Of a DNA stretch of 16,223 nucleotides, positions 1-6,556 are shown in pieces; position 1 is the first letter of the stretch, and the number at the start of each line of letters is the position of its first letter. The notes under the pieces were generated by a model, which searched no databases, was not told the DNA's origin, and saw only the letters and a list, made by a program, of their open reading frames with translations. Origin of the DNA: Gammaproteobacteria bacterium (lineage in GTDB: Bacteria > Pseudomonadota > Gammaproteobacteria > Pseudomonadales > Azotimanducaceae). Location of the stretch: assembly GCA_002712135.1 (NCBI GenBank), contig PASO01000071.1, positions 1 to 16,223 of the forward strand, read 5' to 3'. A program made the position numbers and the translations under genes.

Positions 1-229
1 TGCCTTCTTTATCACTTTTGCTCTCGCCGCATTTGCCTTCACCGCATTTGCCTTCACCGCATTTGCCTTCACCAGCGTGAGAACCTGCAACCTGCATATA
101 ACCCCCATTGAGCTCTGTAGCTCCAAAAGGATTAGTATCAGCCATCGCCATAGGCGACATGGCAATGCCAGCGCCGAATGCAGTAGCTACCGCTACCGTA
201 AGTGTTTTTCTGGATGTTTTAAGTTTCAT
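1..229 (-). CDS. hvfA: HvfA-like EGKCG-repeat peptide (RiPP metallophore precursor), 3' end missing
   Basis: Partial gene: 76 codons are readable before the window edge. It starts at ATG 229-227 with AGGA eight bases upstream. Residues 1-30 look like a Sec signal peptide: basic start (MKLKTSRK), hydrophobic alanine-rich core, and an AMA cleavage site before DTNPFG. The mature part has a short glycine-rich stretch and then three back-to-back GEGKC-type repeats (about residues 53-68), followed by ESKSDKEG at the edge. In the HvfA family the cysteines of EGKCG repeats are converted by an MNIO (DUF692) enzyme, HvfB, with its partner HvfC, to oxazolone-thioamide groups that bind copper. Those partner genes usually lie downstream, which here would be outside the window to the left. 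The repeat motif and signal peptide are seen directly; modification and copper binding are inferred from the family. The neighbouring minus-strand Lin0512 gene lies 200 bases upstream. Confidence 0.8.
   Translation of the reverse strand, partial: MKLKTSRKTLTVAVATAFGAGIAMSPMAMADTNPFGATELNGGYMQVAGSHAGEGKCGEGKCGEGKCGESKSDKEG
27..71. repeat. Three exact 15-bp tandem repeats encoding the EGKCG units
   Basis: The unit ccgcatttgccttca occurs three times in a row (27-41, 42-56, 57-71) without a mismatch. Read on the minus strand, each copy encodes one Gly-Glu-Gly-Lys-Cys unit of the HvfA-like peptide. Identity at the DNA level, including third codon positions, points to recent expansion by slippage or unequal exchange. 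More copies may lie beyond the left edge, although the next codons (GESKSD) already depart from the repeat. Confidence 0.9.
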
Positions 230-351
230 TCAATATTCCTCGAATTTCTGGATAACTTTTTGCCGTATCCGGCGCTTATTCTGCCCTCTTAGGGTTATTG
301 CTTAGAGCCAGAGAGTTGGCAAATGTTACACCCTAATCCAGCATTACTGCT

Positions 352-369
352 AAAAAATCGTGCAGCGAT
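352..369 (-). terminator. Weak hairpin plus T-run after the Lin0512 gene
   Basis: On the minus strand ATCG and CGAT (366-369 and 357-360) flank a five-base loop and are followed directly by TTTTTT (357-352). The stem is only four pairs, so this is at best a weak intrinsic terminator between the Lin0512 gene and the HvfA-like gene. It could equally be chance. Confidence 0.2.
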
Positions 370-429
370 GGTACACCGAGTAAGTATGTAGACCCCCGCT
401 TCACGAATTTCTTTCCCTTTGCCCACTAT

Positions 430-762
430 TTACTCGACGATATGCACAATTACGCCCGCGTTGGCGACAATTATGGCATCACCATCCTGAGTCGGTATTT
501 CAAGGCCACCCTCCTTTACAGTAACCGTTACCGAACCGTATGGCAGCACTGCAGCGATTTTTTCTTTATCTACAGCGTCAGGTTCCGGGACGCCGATCAG
601 TAAATCGATCTCCATGTCGCTTGCCGTCTTTCCAAGGTGTGGGAAAAAGTGCAGGCTGGAGTGATGAATGGCGTCGAACACGGCTCTTTCCGCGGCAACC
701 GTATGGTCCCGACCGTGAACATCAGTTCCCATACCCATTTCCGTTATATAGCGATTCTTCAT
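430..762 (-). CDS. Lin0512 family conserved protein
   Basis: 110-residue protein. The reading frame is open further upstream, to an ATG at 831, but the start at 762 is preferred: GGAAAGAGAG stands just upstream, and the family begins with a short K/R-Y-I-x-E-M-G-M-G strand as here (MKNRYITEMGMG). Other family-like features are TDVHGRDHTVAAERAV, then DAIHHSSL at about residues 30-37, a central IGVPEPDAVD, and a C-terminal GDAIIVANAGVIVHIVE. The family (known as TIGR02058/Lin0512) is small, soluble and widespread, and no biochemical role is established to my knowledge. There is no signal peptide or membrane segment. It is divergent from the large export operon and shares the 763-1009 control region with it. 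It may be co-transcribed with the HvfA-like gene, but the 200-base gap and a weak hairpin leave this open. Confidence 0.85.
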   Translation of the reverse strand: MKNRYITEMGMGTDVHGRDHTVAAERAVFDAIHHSSLHFFPHLGKTASDMEIDLLIGVPEPDAVDKEKIAAVLPYGSVTVTVKEGGLEIPTQDGDAIIVANAGVIVHIVE

Positions 763-840
763 ACGTCTCTCTTTCCAAATAGTTTTGCGATATGCCTGAA
801 AGGCTTGCCACCTTAAGTGTATCAAGCGCATGTCAGGCTA

Positions 841-884
841 TTGTTAAAAGTACTAACAACACCTCCGAGAATTATTAATTTCGG
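841..884. promoter_or_regulatory. Two adjacent inverted repeats in the divergent intergenic region
   Basis: TTGTTA (841-846) and TAACAA (854-859) form a perfect inverted repeat with a seven-base spacer. Close beside it, CCGAGAATT (865-873) and AATTTCGG (877-884) form a second, nearly perfect one with one bulged G. Both lie between the divergent Lin0512 and ABC genes and upstream of the putative operon promoter. They are shaped like binding sites for dimeric repressors or activators; the regulator is not known. Confidence 0.3.
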
Positions 885-914
885 TGTATCTTAGGTCTAT
901 ACATTTGGCACGGC

Positions 915-944
915 TTGACATATTCGACCCTGCCGAACCATATT
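915..944 (+). promoter_or_regulatory. Putative sigma70-type promoter of the export operon
   Basis: A consensus -35 box TTGACA at 915-920 is followed, 18 bases on, by CATATT (939-944), which matches four of six positions of the -10 consensus. This would place the transcript start near 951, about 60 bases before the preferred start codon of the first gene. The -35 box is strong, the -10 box weak, which fits a promoter needing an activator or one that is usually off. Confidence 0.35.
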
Positions 945-959
945 AGACATAATATGTCT
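945..959. promoter_or_regulatory. Perfect 7-1-7 palindrome, candidate operator
   Basis: AGACATA (945-951) and TATGTCT (953-959) are exact reverse complements around one A. The site directly follows the candidate -10 box, where a bound repressor would block transcription. A third copy of the half-site, TATGTCT, stands at 979-985, and AGACAT recurs at 1021-1026 just inside the first gene. No regulator gene is visible in the window, so any regulator is encoded elsewhere. Confidence 0.4.
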
Positions 960-1009
960 TTTAATAAATCTTACTCTGTATGTCTATCGTAACTATCAGG
1001 CAGGATGAT

Positions 1010-1942
1010 ATGGCAATAATAGACATCAAACACCTAAGCCACACCTACAAGGGTGGTTTCAAGGCATTAGACGACATCAACCTGAGCTTCGACGCCGGCG
1101 TGTTTGGCCTACTCGGTCCAAACGGAGCCGGCAAAAGCACATTGATGAGAATTCTCTGCACGCTCCTTGAGCCAACAGAGGGCCAGGTATCTGTCTGCGG
1201 TCATGATGTGATGGAAAGCCCCATGGCGGTGCGTTCTCAGTTAGGTTATCTGCCTCAGGAATTTGGTGCCTGGAGAAGTCATCGTGTTGAGGAAGTACTG
1301 GATACGCTTGCGCAGCTGTCCGGCATGCTTGACAAGCCATCCCGACATCAAACGGTCAGCGAAGTATTGGAAGCCGTCGGCCTTGGCGATGTGGCTGATC
1401 GAAAGGTGAAAAAGCTGTCAGGCGGGATGCTACGAAGACTAGGTATCGCACAAGCATTAATTCATGGTCCCAAGGTGATTATCGTTGACGAGCCGACCGT
1501 TGGTCTGGATCCCGAAGAACGAATTCGCTTTCGCAATGTATTAACGAACCTCGGCAGAGACCGAACTATTTTACTTTCCACACACATCGTTGCAGATCTT
1601 GGTGGTGCCTGCAAAGCGGTGGCCTTGCTGGATAACGGTCAGATTATTTTCCAGGGCTCACCAGCGGAATTGGTCCAGGGCGCTATCGGCCACGTGTTTC
1701 AACTATCAGTCAGCGAAACTGAGCTCGATGATCTGGAGGCAAAATACGACCTGGTCTCTACCAGCATTGGCAGTGGCTCGCTGGTCGTACGGGGAATCAG
1801 TCACGAAGATGAACTTCCGCCTAACGCGGAAGTCGTACAGGAACCAAGCCTGGAAGAAAGCTATATGGCATTTATGGCAGCACGTGGTCGCTCTGGCTCG
1901 GCGCGCCAGGACGAAGAACATGCTGATACGGAGGTAGCATGA
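1010..1942 (+). CDS. ABC transporter ATP-binding protein (first ABC module)
   Basis: 310-residue cytoplasmic ATPase that would power the permease encoded next. An in-frame ATG at 980 exists but has no ribosome site; the ATG at 1010 has AGGA at 1002-1005, so it is preferred. Counting from there: A-loop tyrosine at 13 (HTYKGG), Walker A GPNGAGKST at 36-44, Q-loop Gln 83 (LPQEFG), signature LSGGM at 136-140, Walker B VIIVDE at 156-161, D-loop VGLD at 164-167, H-loop His 192 (STHIV). All catalytic motifs are present, so it should be active. It falls with the ABC-2/DrrA-like ATPases. A C-terminal extension of roughly 85 residues follows the core and ends in LEESYMAFMA. Its Walker B to H-loop region is strikingly similar to that of the ATPase fused to the RND permease later in the operon. 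Stop and next start overlap as ATGA. Confidence 0.95.
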   Translation: MAIIDIKHLSHTYKGGFKALDDINLSFDAGVFGLLGPNGAGKSTLMRILCTLLEPTEGQVSVCGHDVMESPMAVRSQLGYLPQEFGAWRSHRVEEVLDTLAQLSGMLDKPSRHQTVSEVLEAVGLGDVADRKVKKLSGGMLRRLGIAQALIHGPKVIIVDEPTVGLDPEERIRFRNVLTNLGRDRTILLSTHIVADLGGACKAVALLDNGQIIFQGSPAELVQGAIGHVFQLSVSETELDDLEAKYDLVSTSIGSGSLVVRGISHEDELPPNAEVVQEPSLEESYMAFMAARGRSGSARQDEEHADTEVA

Positions 1943-4900
1943 AAATTCGATTTCCCATGATTATGGCCGTGGCTCGCGCCGAGATTCGCTCGACCCGTCG
2001 ACTGGCGCGATATTGGCTATTCACAGTGCTCGCGCTATTCACCTGCGTCGCGATGTTTGTCCAGTATACGTTCCTACACGGCGTGGCTTCTTACCAGACC
2101 GCAACCTTGTCCGCGATGTCGCCGCGCTATCTTATGGCCTCAACGGGACTGTTTATGACCATGGTCTTCGTGGCAGGCCTGGTATTTCTTGCTTTTGATG
2201 TCAGGGCTCGCGATGTCCGGGACCGCATGAGCGAGATCCTCGACTCACGACCGTTTTCCAATACGGAACTGCTGCTCGGTAAGACCTTTGGCATCGTATT
2301 TATGATCTGGCTACCCGTCGTCCTGATCACAGGTGCGTTTCAGATCTTTGGCACAATTGCCCACCTCATCGTGCTACCAATGGGAGACGCCATCGAGCCC
2401 TGGTCACTTGCTGGATTCCTGTTTGCAACGTTAACCACGATGACGTTGTGGAGCGCAGTGATCATTTTGCTCTCAGTGGTCCTAAAACATCGATTATTGG
2501 TAGCAATCGTCGGCTTTGGGCTCGCGGTGCTGCAATTCTGGATTACCATGAACATGCCGATATATCTGCATGGCTTGGTGACCGTATTACCGCTGATGGA
2601 TGTCGCATCCGACTTACTGCCCAAATCGTTTCCGGAAGGCGAACCAATAAGATTATTGGGTCACTGGGTTCTTACTGGAGCACTACTTGCTTTCGCGGTC
2701 ACTCTGCACCCACGCCGCGATGGTGAGTCGTTTGGGTACGCACGTGGCCTAGGATTACTTGTAATTGCCAGTTGCATGCTTGGTTACCACTGCTTCGATT
2801 ATCTTGCGCGACTTGAACAACCGAATATCTGGCGTGCCGCCCATGAGGTAAGGAAGGCAGAACCCTTGGGTGACATGCAGTCTCTTACAGGAGTGCTCAC
2901 CATCGAACGCGGCGATCGCGTGATACTGGATCTTACGATTGACGTTCAGGCAAACGATGCCCTCGATTCTTTGTTGTTTACGCTGAACCCAGGAATAGAA
3001 ATCTCGCAGATCGAGATCAACGGAAACGACACCGAATGGCATCATGAAAACGGTTTGCTGGAGGTCAGTCATTCCATGCCGGCAAACACAGCAGCCTCAG
3101 TTCATATCGTCGCTGCCGGTACCCCACATGAAAATTTCGGTTATCTGGACACCTACTTTAATTTGCTCCATGCCTCGGCGATGAAAGCCCAGCTTGGGTT
3201 ACTAGGTTTCCAAACCAGCATATTCCACAAGGATTACGTCGCTATGCCGCCGGGGGCACACTGGCTACCTTCGACTGGCACTGACGTGCCCCAAAGCGAT
3301 CCCCGCAGCCATCCCTATGATTACTATCAGCTTGACCTGGAGGTTGTAGTCCCAGGAGATTGGCTGGTTGCAGGTCCCGGCATCAGGGAACAACTAAGCG
3401 TCGATGATGACAGGGTCCGCTATCGATTTAACCCAGATGCCCCGGTACCCCACGTGGGCTTGTTTGCCTCGGAGTTCGAAAGACGCTCCTTTCAAGCAGC
3501 CGGAGTTACTTTTGAAGTTCTTTATTCGCCAGATCATGAGAAGAACTTTACCCTTTTCGAACCAGCCGCGGAAAAACTGGAAGAAGTCGTTGGCGAAATG
3601 TTCACCAACGCGAAGAACCGGGGAATTCCCTATCCCTACGACGCTTTCACGTTCGTAGAGACGCCCAACACACTGCGCGGCTATGGTGGTGGCTGGCGTA
3701 TGGACACAGTACAAACCATGCCAGGAGTCATGATGTTGCGGGAAAACAGTTTCCCCGTCGCAAGGTTCGAAAGGCCATTTGGACCAGATGCAACCTGGTA
3801 TAAAGACCAAGAAGGCGGGTTAGCTGGTGCACAGGTCGAAGCGCTGCAGCGCTTCTTCGAGAGGGACTTCAGTGGCGGCAACATCTTTACAGGTGTCGTC
3901 CGAAACTTCTTTACCTTTCAGACCAGTGCGGTTGGAGAAGGCGCGCACGCTGTCAATTTCGTCCTTGAAGACCTCACGACCTACCTGCTCAGCAAAAAAA
4001 GAGGATACTTTTCCGCGCACGAGTTTGAATCAGCAAACGTGATCGCAGGCCAGGTTTTTGCCTCCATCATGTTTGGTAATACCCAGTCAATTACAGAGAT
4101 TCTGATTGAAAACGTCACGTCCAGGTCATCTGTCTGGGACAGGGCGCTGGGGACACCACTTGCTATGCTGGAACCTAATGAAGATCCCGCGCAGGTTCTA
4201 AATGTTCTCACATTGAAAGGACAGGCAATTTCCCAGTCACTATCGACGGGCCTGGGTTTCGAAGATGCCAGCAAACTGGTGGGCGCCCTGGTTGAACGCT
4301 ATCGTGGCCGACATTTCAACGCCAACGATCTGCATGCATTAGCAGATGAACTGGAACTGGATCTCGTACCTCTGCTGGGCGACTGGTTGCACGACACTGC
4401 ATTGCCTGGCTTCCTGGTTTCAGCAGCAGATACGGTCCGCATCGCCGATAATGACCAGGGAAGACCCCGCTATCAAACAACAGTACACCTGCGCAACGAC
4501 GAACCTGCGCCTGGACTGGCCAATTTCAGTTATCAATGGGGACAAAGAAAAACCATGCGCTGGGATGGCACCGCGCCAGTTAGGGTACCGGGCAATTCAT
4601 CGGTCGAAGTCGGCGTTGTCACCTCAACACCGATACGCCAGATGTATCTGCAGCCGTACCTGTCGCTGAATCGAGTAAATGTTCCGATTCAGATCAATCG
4701 CCCGGATTCGAAGACACAGGTCGACATTGAACCTTTCGTTGGTAGTAAACCCAGTGACTGGCAGCTCCCTATCACGGACGACATCATTATCGACGATCTG
4801 GATGAAGGATTCCTGGTACAAAGTGATCAGGAAATCCCAACGGAACGCGCCTACCGAGGCCCCGGCGGGTTCAGTACCGTGAAAGTTGATATGGATCAGG

Positions 4901-5487
4901 GGTTACCGGAACACCGAGCCATGTTTGGCAACCCACAGGTATGGAGTCGAGCCAGCAACGACCGTAGCTGGGGTAAGTACCGACGAACCCACGCGCTGGT
5001 AAGCAGCGGCGAAGGCAATCAGCTCGCAGTATTTGAAGTGGACCTTCCTCATGCAGGCCGCTGGCGACTCGCATACCACCTGTCGCGTCAATTCGCCGGC
5101 GGAATGGAGAAGCAACGCAGAATTAAGCGACACGCCGAGAAGGGTTCAAAGAAAGGAGGAGGCGATAGCGAACGTGCCAGGAGGGCCGGCTTTATTGCCG
5201 GCCAGAATATGGTCGGTGAGTTCCTCATGACTCTGGCCACCAATGATGAATCTCGTGACATCGAATTCGATGCCAATTTCGCTGTACCCGGTTGGAACGA
5301 TCTGGGAGAATTCGACCTACCCGCCGGTACCATCCGTCTCGAAATATCAAATGCAAATACCGGTACCGTTGTAGTCGCCGATGCAATTCGCTGGCGTCCA
5401 ACTTCTCAAAATGCTCGACAGAAGAGCACACACAGACTTCCTCAATCGTGGGAACATCAGGAAACAAGGCTAGCAAGGAATGATTAG
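1939..5487 (+). CDS. ABC-2-type permease fused to an M1-peptidase-like and golvesin-like periplasmic region
   Basis: 1182 residues. About seven membrane helices lie in residues 24-290 (roughly 24-46, 66-87, 115-138, 158-182, 184-205, 238-255, 268-288). The loop DVRARDVRDRMSEILDSRPF before helix 3 is typical of ABC-2 permeases, where it meets the ATPase. The odd number of helices places residues 291-1182 in the periplasm. Residues about 320-830 resemble the M1 aminopeptidase fold arrangement (N-terminal beta domain, then TFVETPNTLRGYGGGW at 571-586 where M1 enzymes carry the GxMEN region, then helical repeats), but no HExxH zinc motif is present anywhere, so it is probably a non-catalytic relative. 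Residues about 1000-1152 end in GTVVVADAIRW, the hallmark of golvesin/xanthan-lyase C-terminal beta domains. A very basic stretch (about 1057-1082) interrupts that domain. It is coupled to the ATPase upstream by a 4-base overlap. I infer substrate capture or presentation in the periplasm; the substrate is unknown. Confidence 0.85.
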   Translation: MKIRFPMIMAVARAEIRSTRRLARYWLFTVLALFTCVAMFVQYTFLHGVASYQTATLSAMSPRYLMASTGLFMTMVFVAGLVFLAFDVRARDVRDRMSEILDSRPFSNTELLLGKTFGIVFMIWLPVVLITGAFQIFGTIAHLIVLPMGDAIEPWSLAGFLFATLTTMTLWSAVIILLSVVLKHRLLVAIVGFGLAVLQFWITMNMPIYLHGLVTVLPLMDVASDLLPKSFPEGEPIRLLGHWVLTGALLAFAVTLHPRRDGESFGYARGLGLLVIASCMLGYHCFDYLARLEQPNIWRAAHEVRKAEPLGDMQSLTGVLTIERGDRVILDLTIDVQANDALDSLLFTLNPGIEISQIEINGNDTEWHHENGLLEVSHSMPANTAASVHIVAAGTPHENFGYLDTYFNLLHASAMKAQLGLLGFQTSIFHKDYVAMPPGAHWLPSTGTDVPQSDPRSHPYDYYQLDLEVVVPGDWLVAGPGIREQLSVDDDRVRYRFNPDAPVPHVGLFASEFERRSFQAAGVTFEVLYSPDHEKNFTLFEPAAEKLEEVVGEMFTNAKNRGIPYPYDAFTFVETPNTLRGYGGGWRMDTVQTMPGVMMLRENSFPVARFERPFGPDATWYKDQEGGLAGAQVEALQRFFERDFSGGNIFTGVVRNFFTFQTSAVGEGAHAVNFVLEDLTTYLLSKKRGYFSAHEFESANVIAGQVFASIMFGNTQSITEILIENVTSRSSVWDRALGTPLAMLEPNEDPAQVLNVLTLKGQAISQSLSTGLGFEDASKLVGALVERYRGRHFNANDLHALADELELDLVPLLGDWLHDTALPGFLVSAADTVRIADNDQGRPRYQTTVHLRNDEPAPGLANFSYQWGQRKTMRWDGTAPVRVPGNSSVEVGVVTSTPIRQMYLQPYLSLNRVNVPIQINRPDSKTQVDIEPFVGSKPSDWQLPITDDIIIDDLDEGFLVQSDQEIPTERAYRGPGGFSTVKVDMDQGLPEHRAMFGNPQVWSRASNDRSWGKYRRTHALVSSGEGNQLAVFEVDLPHAGRWRLAYHLSRQFAGGMEKQRRIKRHAEKGSKKGGGDSERARRAGFIAGQNMVGEFLMTLATNDESRDIEFDANFAVPGWNDLGEFDLPAGTIRLEISNANTGTVVVADAIRWRPTSQNARQKSTHRLPQSWEHQETRLARND

Positions 5488-6556
5488 ATCTTTATCACTA
5501 GCAGCGGGCGTCAGCCTGCTCGCACTACTGACCGCTTGTGGAGGGTCTACCAATGCACCAGCCGTGGAGTTTCTGATTCCGGTAGAGGTGGTTGATGTCG
5601 AAACCGATGCGGTCGAAGACATCATTGTAACAACCGGTACCGTAAGGACCCGCGAAAGCGTAATCCTGACCGTGGAAACCCCGGGTTTTCTAGTTCTAGC
5701 CAAGGACGGAAACGGGCGCAGACTTGAAGAAGGTGCGACAGTTAAGGCAGATCAGCTCATCGCCCAAGTTACCGGCGAGGACGCACGTCTGGCTGCCGGG
5801 ATCGAGGCAACCAGGGAACATCTGGAATCGGCAAAGACCGAACTCGAGCGTCGTCAACAGCTATTTGAACAGCGGCTTATTTCTGAAGCTGACGTATGGA
5901 CCGCACGAACTCAGTATGAGGATCGGCTCCATGCCTATGAGACTAGTCAGCGCACGTTCGAGAAAACTCGAATTATCACTCCCATAGAAGGAGTAATTCT
6001 AGAGCTCGCGCGCGACTCCACCGGACAGCCCATTGCAGACGGCCAAATGGTTAGCCAGGGAGTGAACGTTGCTCGTGTGGCTCCGTTGGATAGATTAATC
6101 GCAGACATTGAACTGGTGGGGCCAGAGCTATCTCGAGTCGCTATCGGGCAGAAGGTCCGAATTAGTCACTACGCGTTTACCGGCAGCAATCTGGATGGAA
6201 CAATTATTCGCCTTTCCCCGACGATGGATCCTAATACACGCACCTTTAGAGTCGAGGTTGAAGTCGACAATTCAGAGGGACTACTGCGACCGGGCATGTT
6301 CGTCCAGGCGGCGATCGTTGCCAAGCGACGCGAGGACGTCGTGGTTGTACCAAGAGATGCGATCACGCAACGGGGCGGACGTAATGTGGTATTCGTCGTC
6401 GATGGACAGCGCGTCGCGCAACGGGATGTCACACTGGGGCTGGCAGACGACACACAGTTTGAAGTATCGCAGGGCCTTCAGTCAGGCGATCGCATTGCAG
6501 TACGCGGCCTGGAAACGCTTACCGATGGCACACGGGTACGAGTGATCACCCCTTGA
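5480..6556 (+). CDS. RND efflux periplasmic adaptor lipoprotein (membrane fusion protein)
   Basis: 358 residues. The start overlaps the previous gene by 8 bases; AAGG lies ten bases upstream. A lipoprotein signal ends in the lipobox LTAC with Cys20, followed by GGST, so the protein should be lipid-anchored. Then come the first half of the lipoyl/barrel-sandwich domain (about 45-100), an alpha-hairpin of coiled-coil type rich in Glu, Arg and Leu (about 102-165), the second lipoyl half (TRIITPIEGVI, 163-173), the beta-barrel domain with TRTFRVEV at 253-260 and LRPGMFV at 269-275, and a membrane-proximal domain to the end. This is the standard HlyD/AcrA layout. Two RND permeases follow, an arrangement like MdtA-MdtB-MdtC, where one adaptor serves both. 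No outer-membrane channel gene is encoded in the window. Confidence 0.93.
   Translation: MIRSLSLAAGVSLLALLTACGGSTNAPAVEFLIPVEVVDVETDAVEDIIVTTGTVRTRESVILTVETPGFLVLAKDGNGRRLEEGATVKADQLIAQVTGEDARLAAGIEATREHLESAKTELERRQQLFEQRLISEADVWTARTQYEDRLHAYETSQRTFEKTRIITPIEGVILELARDSTGQPIADGQMVSQGVNVARVAPLDRLIADIELVGPELSRVAIGQKVRISHYAFTGSNLDGTIIRLSPTMDPNTRTFRVEVEVDNSEGLLRPGMFVQAAIVAKRREDVVVVPRDAITQRGGRNVVFVVDGQRVAQRDVTLGLADDTQFEVSQGLQSGDRIAVRGLETLTDGTRVRVITP

Noticed and set aside
27..71. Short direct repeats as a possible CRISPR array
   Set aside because: Repeats are 15 bp, adjacent without spacers, and in frame with a coding sequence.
77..305. Overlapping plus-strand frames at the left end
   Set aside because: They are antisense to the HvfA-like gene, whose signal peptide and EGKCG repeats are unmistakable.
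763..831. N-terminal extension of the Lin0512 protein to an ATG at 831
   Set aside because: The extra 23 residues precede the conserved family start, and the purine-rich ribosome site fits the ATG at 762.
980..1009. Upstream ATG at 980 as the start of the first ABC ATPase
   Set aside because: It has no ribosome site and adds ten residues before the usual first strand; the ATG at 1010 has AGGA at proper spacing.
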